A stretch of DNA of 64,000 bases from Cycas panzhihuaensis (taxonomy: Eukaryota > Cycadophyta), in contig CM041465.1 of the NCBI GenBank assembly GCA_023213395.1, positions 51,343,741 to 51,407,740 on the forward strand, written 5' to 3'. This document shows positions 22,796 to 33,170 of this stretch, piece by piece. Within the stretch, counting starts at the first letter, position 1. Every line of letters begins with the position of its first letter. A program made the translations under genes and the position numbers. The notes beneath the pieces were generated by a model. The model was not told the origin of the DNA, ran no database searches, and was given only the letters and a program-made list of their open reading frames with translations.

Positions 22796-23240
22796 TTGAG
22801 AAATATCTTGCTTCGTGTATATTTCATCTAATAAATCATCTATCCATGGAATAGGATAACAATTCTTCACTGTTAATTTGTTCAACCCTCGGTAATCTAC
22901 ACACATCCGATATGATCCATCCTTTTTGGGATTGACTATGACTGATGATGCAAATGGGCTTGAACTAGTTGTGATGTATCCTTGACTTAGTAATTCCCTT
23001 GTGATATTTTCAATTTCTCTCTTCAGATGATAAGGGTGTCTGTAGGACCAGATATTCATTGGGGTTGCCCCAGGTACTAGCTCAATGGAATGCTGACAAT
23101 CCCGTTGTAGGGGAAGTCCTTGGGGTTCTTCAAATACTGCTCTATGCTCATATATGATCTTTTGTACCTCAATTGGTACATGTTCTATTGATTCTTCTTC
23201 AATATCTTTTCCATGTGATGTGAAGATATCAGTCGTACTG
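22790..23240 (-). pseudogene. Chromovirus reverse transcriptase, N-terminal part
   Basis: The frame shows QGLPLQRDCQHSIELVPGA, PMNIWSYRHPYHLKREIE, SSSPFASSVIVNPKKDGSYR and MCVDYRGLNKLTVKNCYPIP, the standard fingers of Ty3/gypsy RT. It stops after DDLLDEIYTKQDISQK, so the palm with its DD active site is deleted. The element could not have copied itself. Confidence 0.8.
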
Positions 23241-24913
23241 GGGGTGTGGGCAATGCCTATAATCTGTATTTATGCCCTTTCTAATGGAAGTACATGAATC
23301 GGGTCATATAGTTGGTAACTATATTACCCAAGGTCTGTAACCACTAAATTCCCAAGATTGTGTCTACTCCTAAAGCATCGCAAACATACATGTATTTACT
23401 GAATAGTCTCTGATTTAGAAATTCACCTTCTGATAGTAGCCTCCACAAGAAGTGGTTTTCCCGTTTGCTATGGATACTTTAAATGTATTCAAAGATTGTA
23501 TTTTTAGTCCAAACTTCTTTGTTGTGGCCCTGTTAATGAAGTTATGAGTGTTGTCACTATCCACAAGTATGGCGACTGGAGCTCCTTTGATCATTCCTTG
23601 GAACCTAAGGGTTTGGGATGTAACACTTTGTCCCGGTCTGGCTTGTAGTGAAATTTGGGCATCTGAGTATCGACTTCTAAAAGTTCATCTACATTTGCTT
23701 CGTCCTCTTGGATCTAGTTTACTTCTTCCTATTCTTCATCTGGTATTTCCACTTTATCATTATTGATCATAAATACCTTCTTTGTCGGACATTGGTGTTT
23801 CTTATTCCACTTCCTTCCACGTTTGAAACAAGTCTCCCTTTTGAGATGTTTGACTCTGCTTGTTTTGTTCGTGTCTTTTATTGCTATCAGTGGGTCTACT
23901 TTTGTGCCTGATCTAGTCCCATTTGGATTGGATCCATGTTGCCAGTATGCTTCGGTTTTGCGTGTATAGATAGACCTATTCTCTCTAAATTTTGCTTGTA
24001 TATTTTTTGTATATTGGATTGACTCATGAATAATTGAAAGATTCAAATTCTTAATGCAAATGTTGATTATTCCCTTTAATCCGTTGATGTATGTCTCCAA
24101 AATGTATTCAGTTGCTATTCATTCTGAGATTAGACATTGAAGCATCTGGAATTGCTTATTGTATTCTTGGACAGTTTCGTTTTGTTGTAATCTTATTAAC
24201 TGAGCAAAATAGTCAGTGTTCTAAGAATCTTCGTACTGTTTTATTAATCCCGCCTTAAGATAGTCCCATGATTCTGGTTGGCCCAAATTGTTCTTTTGCC
24301 ACCAATAAAACCATTCTAACGCCCTTCCATGCAAGTGTAGGGATGTTGTTGATATCTTTTCCTTATCTGATAGTTCATACACTTGGAAGTATGTTTCCAT
24401 TTGTAATAACCAACTCTGGATGTTTCTCGATCTTTCTGGATCAAATTTTTCTAATATAAATTTGGTTCCCCTAAGACCCTAATCTGATTGAAAACTCTTA
24501 TGATTCTGTCGTTCGTAGATAAAACCCCTAAATCTCCTTAAATTCTTTGTTGTTTGTTCCCCTGGTTATCTTGATCTCGGATTTCTTCATTGATTTCTTC
24601 CGTGTCTTGGTGTTTTGCTACTGATGACTCTCCCTTCGGTAGATCCAACCTCTTATTTAAGTTTTGAATGAAGCCCAGATGCTTTTCATGGAAATGATAA
24701 GCTCCGACAACAAGTGGTATAGTACTTCTTCTATCCTACTTCCTTTTTCTTCTGTTATTGTTGATTGGCAGTTCACCATCTTGTTGGAGACAAGACTTTT
24801 TCCTAATCTTAGTTCCATCCCTAGGGGGAAGAAAATTTTGGCCAAATTTTTTATAGAAATTTTTTATAGATTATCTTCGAATTCCCACTTCGAAACGAAG
24901 CTCTAATACCACT
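23241..24913 (-). pseudogene. Chromovirus gag and protease, decayed
   Basis: From the right: a start region near 24830, a gag core full of stops (24100-24600), a zinc-knuckle remnant CFKRGRKWNKKHQC near 23810, and a protease remnant near 23540-23570 (AILVDSDNTHNFI, where the family has D-S-G-A-T-H-N-F-I). The primer site complement CTCTAATACCA ends at 24911. No segment encodes an intact protein. Confidence 0.65.
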
Positions 24914-25540
24914 TGAATCGACAACTTTGCTTGTCCCAAAGTCTCCTAGGAAAAATTTTTCGAAAGTAACAACTCTGCTAGGAGTATGAAGTGTTCTAAT
25001 CACGTGTCAAATCTCTTGACACAGATTGGAGATGAAAAGAGCTGGAACAAGAGAAATAATACTTCCAAAATATAGCTAAAATTTATTTGCAAGGGCAGCG
25101 ATGCGTATCTTTAGAGAAGGACTAGAAACCCAATGATATAGATGCTAAAATGCTCTTACTATCACTACCCTCTTCAAGGCGAGGTTCCCTCCAAAACATG
25201 CAGCCCTAAAGGAGAGTAAACAATAACCTTAAGGCTGAATTTACAACAATCCAAACTCGGTTTTGAGGTGCCCAAATGAGGCCCCAAATCCTCCTTAAAT
25301 AAGCGGCCAAAGATACTAATATAAGTTGGCCAAAAAAGGGGTATAAACCCGCCCAAAACCAAGACTAGAAGTCGGCCAAGACTTTCCCTAAAAACTAGCA
25401 AGTTGAAATATTCAAACGGTCATAACTTTTGTTATAGATGTCAGAATTGACTTTCGTCTAAACCGTTGGAAGCCTAGTTCAGAGACCTTCGATTTGAATG
25501 GTCACATGGTATAGTTTTGACCATATTTTGGAATGCTACA
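24914..25540 (-). repeat. Chromovirus 5' LTR
   Basis: On the minus strand it runs from TGTAGCATTCCAAAATATGG (25540) to about GTTGTCGATTCA (24914), two bases before TGGTATTAGAGC. The flanking bases are TTGGT and TTGAC, a possible decayed target duplication in the Copia-3 host. Confidence 0.8.
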
Positions 25541-26729
25541 ACCAACAACAAAACTAATGTCAAGTCGAGTGTTAGTGAGGTAGATAAAACTACCCACTAA
25601 TTGTCTGTACAAGGTAACATCAATAGACTTCTTAGTCAATTTGAGACCAACTTCTAGGGGAGTAGTCATTGGCTTACAATTCTCCATATGAAATCATCTC
25701 AACAAATTATGAGCATATTTAGATAGTGATACAAAAATGTTGTCACCCCTCTGCCAAATCTCCAAACCAAGGTAATAATGCAGAGGGCCAAGATCTGACA
25801 TCTCAAAAGCATTACACAATTGCTTTTTGAGAGAGTCAATCAGAAGAGTGTCACTGCTTGTAATGAAGAGGTCATCAATATAAAGTGTAAAAATAAGAAT
25901 CTCATCATTCAAGTGTCTCAAATCCAAACCATGATCAAATTCACATATAATGAATCCAAGTGAAGTAAGATAGTCATCAATGCACAGTGTACCATGGCCT
26001 TGGTGCCTGCTTAAGCCTATAAAGAGCTTTCTTCAGCCTACAAACAAGATACTCCTGCTCAACCTACGCAAAACCTTTACGTTGCTCCATATAGACCTCC
26101 TCATCAAGAATGCCATGAAGAAAAACACTTTTTACATCCATTTGGTGGAGCGTCCAACCAAATTAAGATGTAAGATTGAACAACATTGGATGGTAGTCAT
26201 ATTTGCCATAGGTGCAAAGGACTCTTTTAAGTCCACACCTATTGTTTGTGCATAGCCCTTGGCCACAAGTCGGGCTTTGTATCTGCCAACTACACCATTT
26301 GATCTATACTTCACTTTATATACCCATTTGCAACAAATGGTTATTTTATCCCCAAGAAGTTCAACAAGGCCCCATGTGTCATTCTTAAGAATAAATTTAC
26401 ACTCATCCCCCATGGTTGACTGCCATTGAGCCAAAATTTCAGATTTATTGAATGATTGTGGTTCATCAATGTTCAATATGTTAAGACATCAAGGCATAAT
26501 TGACTTTGCTCTTACTCCTTGTCTGAACACCCTCGTCAAGGTTGATGTCATCAACCTTGGAATCCTTAACGGTTTGGTAATACCATTTGGGTACTTTCTT
26601 TGAAAGAGGAGAAGAGGAAGTAAAAGGCTCTTCATTGTCCTTATCCTCTTCACTCTTTACATCAGTTTCTCACTTTTCTTTGCCTTTATTATTTGGACTA
26701 GGCATAATGATCTCATCGGATTCATCAAA
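25541..26729 (-). pseudogene. Copia-3 linker and reverse transcriptase (right part)
   Basis: The minus strand gives the linker (SKKVPKWYYQTVKDSKV near 26580), then RT: MNIDEPQSFNKSEILAQWQS, CKWVYKVKYRSNGVVGRYKA, RLVAKGYAQTIGVD, FTLYIDDLFITSSD (YIDD kept, about 25890) and LGPLHYYLGLEIWQ. It ends LTNTRLDISFVVG at the chromovirus boundary and resumes at 14427. Stops and a frameshift near 26000-26130 make it inactive. The right edge abuts another LTR at 26730. Confidence 0.8.
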
Positions 26730-27131
26730 TGTGGTGTTCCTAAATATGTGAAGTCAATTTTTAAGAGAAAAAAGGAAGAATTATTAATGTGAAGTTGGTT
26801 TTTTTAGGAGAGAGAATAAGAAGCCAATTTTAGAGAGAGAAAAGCAGGATTATAAATAGAGGAACAATATTCATTTGTAATTAGTCATGGAAATTTTGAT
26901 ATTTGATCTAGACTAATGGCCTAGAGTCATTAGGGCACCGTTGTGCCATTTGGGAGGAAGCCCTCATTTCAAAAGGGCCATTATATTGTTGTAATCTCAT
27001 TTGATATAATGATCTATTTTACTATTATAATCTTATCTTATTCTATGGAAAGCTATTATCTGATTCACTATTGAAATAATCTGTTGTTGTGTATGTTGAG
27101 ATGTCATTTTCTGAGTTATTTATGGTGTACT
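26730..27131 (+). repeat. 5' LTR of non-coding element I, left piece
   Basis: It starts TGTGGTGTTCCTAAATATGTG directly after Copia-3 sequence. The first 150 bases match 34645-34791. A TATA box (TATAAATAGAGG, about 26873) lies 140 bases in. The LTR is cut by Copia-4 at 27131 and continues from 32363. Confidence 0.75.
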
Positions 27132-27336
27132 TGTAACAAAACCTTGATGAGGAATCAATTCACTCTCACGATATGTTCTTTATTGATGATTCGTGTATAT
27201 ATACAAGTACAAGGTGGGTACAAATAGTAACCGCTCAACCAGGTAATGCCACTTGTCAACTTAAGAGAGGAGAAGAAAGTGGTACATGACCCTTACATCA
27301 AATATTATAACTTAAGGTAAAACATTACCTTTTACA
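27132..27336 (-). repeat. Copia-4 3' LTR
   Basis: On the minus strand it starts TGTAAAAGGTAATG after the purine tract TTAAGAGGGGG and ends TTTTGTTACA. It carries a TATA-like GTATATATAC and AATAAAG. The only difference from the 5' LTR is CTTAAGAGAGG here against CTTAACAGAGG there (plus strand). Confidence 0.93.
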
Positions 27337-27960
27337 CCCCCTCTTAATGTTTTACCTATCTTAACCCTAGTAGATTTCTGAAGAAATTGAATTTCTCTTT
27401 TCCAAGAGGTTTGGTGAGCATATCAACAATCTGATCTTCTGACGGACAATGCTGAAGTTTGATTTCTCTATTCTGTACCTTTTCTCTGATAAAATGATGA
27501 TGTACCTCGATATGCTTTGTTCTGGCATGTAAAACAGGATTCTTCGTCATTTTTATGGTACTTTGATTGTCATAAAATATTCGAGTAGACTTTGTTTGTT
27601 CTTCTCCTAGTTCTTTCAGCAGTTGTCTGATCCATATTCCTTCACAAGCGACGCTGACTGCTGACTTATATTCTGCTTCTATTGAGGATAATGCAACCAT
27701 TGACTGTTTTTTACTGCTCCAGGAGATCAAGGAATTTCCAAGGAAGAAGCAATATCCTGATGTTGACTTTCTATCTATTTTGTCTCTAGCCCAGTCTGAA
27801 TCGCAGAGACATGTTAATTGTGTATTGGTTTCTTTATTATATCTCAGGCCAAGGTCCATGGTTCCTTTTAAGTAATGCAAGATTCTTTTTGCAGCATTCC
27901 AATGTGGGATTTTAGGGTTTTCCATGAATCTGGAAATCAACCCTACAGCATATGATATAT
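27337..27960 (-). CDS. Copia-4 RNase H
   Basis: An open frame of 194 codons (27356-27940) follows a single stop after YLTAT, where relatives have ATRPDIS. Motifs are HWNAAKRILHYLKGTMDLGL, TSGYCFFLGNSLISWSSKKQ, LSSIEAEYKSAVSVACEGIW, FYDNQSTIKMTKNPV and HIEVHHHFIREKVQN, ending LTKPLGKEKFNFF. It removes the RNA strand during copying. The domain itself is intact. Confidence 0.88.
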
Positions 27961-28800
27961 CTGGTCATGTGGCTGTGAGATAGATTAAGCTTCCAACTAG
28001 TTGTCTCAGACATGTGTGGCATCGACCAAAGTCGCATCCTATTCTCAGATTTAACACGACCCCTGTTTCCATTGGTGTGCTGACATTATTACAATTTTCC
28101 ATTCCAAACTTGGTCAATAAGTTCTTTACATACTTTGTCTGTGAGAGAGTAATGGAAGAATTGTTTTGTTTAATTTCTATTCCAAGGTAATAATGCAGCA
28201 TTCCTAAATCTGTCATTTCAAATACTTTTTCAAACTTATCTTTGATGAATTCTATTGAATTTTTGTCATCTCCAATAATCAACATGTCGTCCACATATAC
28301 TACAACAATGGAGATTGATCCTGAATTATCTTTTACGTACAGACTATGATCAGATTCACATCGATGAAAGCCATTCTCTGTTAAGTATGAATCTAATTTA
28401 GAATACCAGGCTCTTGGAGCTTGTTTAAGCCCATACAATGCCTTCTTCAATTTGCAGACCATATTTTCTTGTCCTGGTTTTATGTATCCTTCTGGTTGAT
28501 ACATATACACCTCTTCCTGTAGGTCTCCATATAAGAATGCACTGTTGACATCCATTTGATAAATTTCCCAACCCTTTTGAGCAGCAAGAGCAATCATTGT
28601 TCTTACCGTGTTTAATTTTGCCACTGGTGAAAACGTTTCTTTATAATCGATTCCTGTTGTTTGAGTATAGCCTTTAGCTACCAGTCTAACCTTGTATTTT
28701 TCTACTTCTCCATTTGGCTTCTCTTTTATCTTGTATACCCATTTGCAGTTTACAATGGGTTTATCTTCTGGAATTGGGACGAGGTCCCATGTCTTGTTCT
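27961..28800 (-). CDS. Copia-4 reverse transcriptase
   Basis: The main open frame (27965-28624) reads upstream into ETFSPVAKLNTVRTM and has MDVNSAFLYGDLQEEVYM, KKALYGLKQAPRAWYSKLD, the catalytic VVVYVDDMLIIGDD (about 28280) and LGMLHYYLGIEIKQ. It ends LVGSLIYLTAT at a stop. The active site YVDD is intact. A frameshift in the thumb-side linker near 28800 separates it from integrase. Confidence 0.88.
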
Positions 28801-28920
28801 TTTTTGTATGGCTTCCATTTCAGCATCCATCGCAATTCTTCAATTTTGGAAGCTATTGGCTTCTTTATAAGAGTTTGGTTCAATGGAACAAAGCAATGCT
28901 TGAGGTTTCTGTGATCTTGT

Positions 28921-29500
28921 TCAGTGTTCAAATATATCTCCTTTTGTTTCTTCAAGAGTTTTAAGATACCACCTTGGTACTCTTTTTGAGGTGCATTCTT
29001 GTAACGATTTTTCTTCATTTCTGGAATTGGAGCTGCTGTCTGACTTGAGTTTGCAACTACTGGTTAGTTGCTTATCTGGATTCTCATTTTCTGAAGAATC
29101 TTCTCCTGTCTCAATTCTTTCTGAGGTTATATCTGACTTATCTTCCAACTGGTCAGGACATGTATTAGAATGATCTTCATCGATCTGTACCGCTGCATCA
29201 ATATTTTCCTTTTTCTCATCAAAAATTACATCCCTGCTGACACAAAGCTTATCTATTTTTGGATCCATGCACTTGTAGGCCTTTGAATGGTTGCTATATC
29301 CAACCATTATGCATTCTATGCTTTTATTGTCCAATTTGGCTCTTTTCGTATCTGGAATATGAACATAAGCCTTGCAGCCAAATATTTTCAAATGGCTTAC
29401 ATCAGGTTTGTGTCCTGACCAAGCTTCTTCAGGAGTTATATTGTCTAAGGACTGAGTAGGACTTCTGTTGATCAAATATGCAGTTGTATGTACACGCCCA
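28921..29500 (-). CDS. Copia-4 integrase C-terminal region and linker
   Basis: An open frame of 184 codons beginning at NRSPTQSLDNITPEEAWSG, with KIFGCKAYVHIPDTKRAK, SIECIMVGYSNHSKAYK and VSRDVIFDEK. A Ser/Glu-rich acidic linker follows (ETGEDSSENENPDKQ), as usual between integrase and RT in Copia. It overlaps the preceding frame because of a one-base shift near 29480. Confidence 0.85.
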
Positions 29501-30769
29501 ATATTTCTTTGCTAAATCTTTATTATTTAGCATACAACAAGCCATTTCTACAATTGTTCTGTTCATTCTTTCTGCAACTCCATTGGATTGAGGTGTATAA
29601 GGAGTTGTGAACTGTCTTTGAATTCCAAGTTTTTTACAGAAATGAATGAATTCATTAGACATTAACTCTCCACCTCTATCAGAACGAACACATTTGATCC
29701 TTTGGCCGCTTTCCAATTCACTTGCAACTTTAAATTCTTTGAAATATCCAAATGTTTCTGATTTGCTAGATAGAAAGTACACCCAAGTTTTCCTGGAAAA
29801 GTCATCAATGAAGGTCACAAAATACCTTGATCCATTTGTCGAGATGGGCGTGAACGGACCACATAGATTAGTGTGTATTAATTCCAATTTGCATTGTGCG
29901 CGCCAGGTGCTTTTTGAAAAAGGAGTCCTGTGTTGTTTTCCCATCATACAACTTTTACGTATAAAATGATTAAATAAGATATCTGGCAGGCCTTTCACCA
30001 TGTTATATTTTTTTAATCTTTCTAACCTATCATGAGATATATGACCATATTTCAAATGCCAAATTTCATTATTATCAGTGCTATCTGCAGCAAAAGCTTT
30101 TACATCAGAGATCATTTTGATGGGGCCTTTGTCAGGCATTACAGGAGTTGAAAGGAGTTTATACAACCTATTGCATTTTTCTCCTTTAGCTATAACTGCC
30201 CCATTTCTTTTCATGTCAAGAATATAACAGTATCCATGTTCATCAAATATTGTTCTTAACCTTTTATCACTTAATTGTGAAACTGACAGGAGATTCTTTT
30301 TTATTCCAGGTACAAAAAAGACATTGCCAATACGGTGAATTTTTCCGTCGATATATATGGCGATTTGTCCTATTCCCCTTATGTGTAAGGGAAAATTATC
30401 TCCTAGCTCAACAGATGTGTTGCATTCATAGGGTTTGATGATTTCAAACCATTCTTTAACTCCTGTCATGTGATGTGAGGCACCCAAGTCTATATACCAG
30501 TTTTCTATTGAGCTTGCATTTGCTGCCAGGGCTACAATAAAGGCAGTTTCAATCTCTTCTTCCAGTATGTCTTTTTCTTTGCTATAATTTCCAAATACCT
30601 GTTGTTTTCCTTTCTGCAGTTCTGCACGTTTCTGGTAGCACTGATAGGGATAATGACCTGTTTGGCCACAATGATAACAAACATCAAAAGCTCTACAATT
30701 ACTTGAAAAATGACCTGGTTTGCCGCAGTTAAAACATACTCTCGCATCTCGAGGTGGATTGCTGATCAT
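29429..30769 (-). CDS. Copia-4 nucleocapsid, protease and integrase core
   Basis: An open frame of 446 codons. Residues 11-50 hold two CCHC knuckles (CFNCGKPGHFSSNC, CYHCGQTGHYPYQC). Protease has WYIDLGASHHMTG near residue 92, with Leu in place of the Ser of DSGAS. GAG-pre-integrase (WHLKYGHISHDRLERLKK) lies near residue 235. The integrase core reads LELIHTNLCGPFTP (first catalytic Asp replaced by Asn), TFIDDFSRKTWVYF, RSDRGGE (second Asp kept) and TPQSNGVAERMNRTIVEMA. The altered protease and integrase residues suggest it is inactive. Confidence 0.88.
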   Translation of the reverse strand: MISNPPRDARVCFNCGKPGHFSSNCRAFDVCYHCGQTGHYPYQCYQKRAELQKGKQQVFGNYSKEKDILEEEIETAFIVALAANASSIENWYIDLGASHHMTGVKEWFEIIKPYECNTSVELGDNFPLHIRGIGQIAIYIDGKIHRIGNVFFVPGIKKNLLSVSQLSDKRLRTIFDEHGYCYILDMKRNGAVIAKGEKCNRLYKLLSTPVMPDKGPIKMISDVKAFAADSTDNNEIWHLKYGHISHDRLERLKKYNMVKGLPDILFNHFIRKSCMMGKQHRTPFSKSTWRAQCKLELIHTNLCGPFTPISTNGSRYFVTFIDDFSRKTWVYFLSSKSETFGYFKEFKVASELESGQRIKCVRSDRGGELMSNEFIHFCKKLGIQRQFTTPYTPQSNGVAERMNRTIVEMACCMLNNKDLAKKYWACTYNCIFDQQKSYSVLRQYNS

Positions 30770-31465
30770 ATTTCCTCATCCTCTTCCTTTCGTTTAACGT
30801 CCCCTGTAATTTGCTGGCATTCTTCCTCTTGATCTGGGATTAAATTGTCCTCTCCTTTGCCTCCTATCTGAAGTTTCGAAAAGAGTGCATCTTCAATTTC
30901 TGATTCTTCTTCGTACCTTTGATTTCTTTGCTCTTGAGCATACATATGTTCTGTCAAAGTATCAAAGGACATTGTGGTTATATGTCCTCCTCCTGTCAAC
31001 ATATTCACCACATTATCAAAGGACTTTGGAAGTTTATTGAGCACCAGGTGAATTCCTACTATGAGAAGGGCAGTTTTAATGCTAGTTAACTTGGTTAAGA
31101 AATCTGACACAGTTTGTCCCTCTCTCATTTTCAATTTATAAAGCTCTTCTCTTAATGCCACAATTCTAGCTTCATTTTTTCTACTAAACATTGAAGTCAT
31201 AACTTGCCATATTTCATTTGCATCTTCTAGGCCATCTACATAAACTAGTAATGAATCAGAAATCGAGAGTTTGAGGAATGAAACGACAACATTATTTCTT
31301 TCCTCCCAACTAGTCAAGTCTCATAACAATGCAGTATTTTCAGCCCAAGAGTGATTTTCGTGCTCGCTTTGCTCTCAATAACCCTTCAATTTTTATTTTC
31401 CAGACACTACAATTCATTTCTGTAAGTTTTTCACTTTCATTCAGTGAACCAGCAGAGGAGGCCAT
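30766..31465 (-). CDS. Copia-4 gag (UBN2-type)
   Basis: The start MASSAGSLNESEKLTEMN is at 31465, chosen because two other copies of this family start at the same residue. The Copia gag signature SVWKIKIEGLLRAK follows, then a small deletion and stops near 31320-31360. The open frame at 30766-31317 has WEERNNVVVSFLKLSISDSL, ANEIWQVMTSMFS and KLKMREGQTVSDFLTKL. A one-base loss near 30840 shifts it out of frame with the zinc knuckles. Confidence 0.82.
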
Positions 31466-32140
31466 TATTAAGAGTGATTAGGAACAAAAAAAACAGATTT
31501 TACTGTCTGTACGGCCTGCTGTACGGAACTAAAGTTGTACGGATTGAAATGAAATTGGTCTTATTTGAAAGAACTCGCAAATGGGTGTCTGAATCTATGA
31601 TTATTTTCTTGAATGGACTTAAGATGTGAGAGAAAACTCCAGCCGAAGCAGTACACCCGCGCCCAAGGGTTTTAGCCGTTTTTGAGGAAAAATCTAGAAA
31701 AACCTACTCAAATCTATGCAAACAACCACTGAAATTCTTCGTTTAGGGATGAGAAAGGATTTGAGTACTTGTACCAGGGATTTTGATCAAGAATTTTTGA
31801 AAAAAACGCAGAGAGAAGGCTTCAATCCCGCGCGCCTATATTTTGGCCTAAAACTAGGTCGAAATGACTCCGAATGATGTCGTCGCAGAAGCAAAAGATG
31901 TAGAGGAGGTTTCGATCTTCGATCTGGGTGAGTTTCGTCGAATTCTGATAACCTCGAATTTTGACGTCCATATAAATCCATAGAATCGTACAAATCCGTA
32001 CGATTCTTCTTTCAAATTTGCCTGGACACTTTGTCTTCATACAACAGATCCTTGTAATAATAGTTTGTCTCTAGTATTCTTCTTCTTCTTTTAATGAAGC
32101 CCAGATTAGCTTCTTCACAGGCAGGAGGGCCTAGGGGCCT
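31466..32140 (-). promoter_or_regulatory. Copia-4 5' leader with GTACG clusters
   Basis: About 690 bp from primer site to gag start without a long frame. Two groups of GTACG words are present: one near gag (31505-31550; on the sense strand AATCCGTACAAC, TTCCGTACAG and GGCCGTACAG) and one toward the primer site (31985-32005, TCGTACGG and TTGTACGA). ATCCGTACAA fits the SBP-box consensus TNCGTACAA. The same two-cluster layout recurs in the two relatives at 48850-49557 and 58019-58689. Confidence 0.6.
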
Positions 32141-32152
32141 GCTCTGATACCA
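32141..32152 (-). promoter_or_regulatory. Copia-4 primer-binding site (tRNA-iMet)
   Basis: The minus strand reads TGGTATCAGAGC directly after the 5' LTR, the standard match to the plant initiator tRNA-Met 3' end. Confidence 0.9.
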
Positions 32153-32357
32153 TGTAACAAAACCTTGATGAGGAATCAATTCACTCTCACGATATGTTCT
32201 TTATTGATGATTCGTGTATATATACAAGTACAAGGTGGGTACAAATAGTAACCGCTCAACCAGGTAATGCCACTTGTCAACTTAACAGAGGAGAAGAAAG
32301 TGGTACATGACCCTTACATCAAATATTATAACTTAAGGTAAAACATTACCTTTTACA
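32153..32357 (-). repeat. Copia-4 5' LTR
   Basis: 205 bp, with one difference from the 3' LTR. It is followed on the plus strand by GTACT, the target duplication, then by the continuation of the LTR of element I. Confidence 0.93.
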
Positions 32358-32362
32358 GTACT

Positions 32363-32402
32363 ATTGTATTTTCTATTAATTTTTCTGTGGGCATTACCAC
32401 AA
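32363..32402 (+). repeat. 5' LTR of element I, right piece
   Basis: It resumes after the Copia-4 target duplication and ends near CATTACCACAA, just before CGATATCAAAGCC, a worn match to the tRNA-Met primer site TGGTATCAAAGCC. Confidence 0.5.
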
Positions 32403-33170
32403 CCGATATCAAAGCCTTGGGAGATAGTGCATATCATTTTTTTGTGGAACATATTACCATTCTAACCAATCGTGGGAATAGGAGGAAAGCGCAACAAGGT
32501 GAAGAAGTCAGTTTGTAATAATTTGTAAGACCATCGAACAACGATATCTAGGAGATTTTGTTAAGACAAGTTGGGGTTAACTGGCACATTTAAAGTTGTC
32601 GCACCATTTGTTATCTTGGCCGCAACTTCACTGCAAATTAGGAGGGAATCAGGAACAATGATCAATTCAAAGGAATTACAGGAGATGTCACTCTAGAGAT
32701 GCACACCATAAAATACAACATAGGGTTTACAGCGTCAGGCCCTAGATTTTTAAGGATAGACCTAAATCAAGGCATATCTTGGTTATGAAGGTAGCATGAG
32801 TGGTCAATCTAAATTAGATGTGGAGACTACTTTGGGTCTTGTTTTCCCTAAATACACTACGTGGAGGAATCACTTTACACTGAAACCCTATGCCTGTGAG
32901 GGAAAGCCCTTTGAAAAATCCTCTAGGAGATGCAAGGTTGACCAACATTAGAAAGTTTCAAATTATCTATCTATAGATATGACAAGATGAGGATGGAGAA
33001 AGCATTGTTCATCTAATATATAGACTTAACAGATAATGACAATAAAATAAACTAGGAATTCGATAAGTACATGTTATTTGTTCGTCTACAATTAAATTTG
33101 TCATTGCATAAGGCATCTAAAGATTGTGTCTACCTTCTCATCAAAGCACTAATAGCTCATATTCATCTTC
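32403..33170 (+). other. Element I internal region, left half
   Basis: Non-coding by my reading. A plus-strand stretch around 32650-32960 has short open pieces (for example ITGDVTLEMHTIKYNIGF) of no family I recognise. The region belongs to a plus-strand LTR element whose LTR starts are at 26730 and 34645. Confidence 0.45.

Larger units (their letters stand above)
27132..32357 (-). mobile_element. Copia-4, young nearly complete Ty1/copia element
   Basis: A 5,226-bp element with 205-bp LTRs that differ at one position by eye, flanked by the target duplication GTACT (27127-27131 and 32358-32362). The minus strand holds, in order, the tRNA-Met primer site, a leader of about 690 bp, gag, two zinc knuckles, protease, integrase, RT, RNase H and polypurine tract. 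Only a handful of stops and frameshifts break the polyprotein. The near-identical LTRs mean a recent insertion; the coding damage implies either inheritance from a defective parent or help from other copies. Confidence 0.92.
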
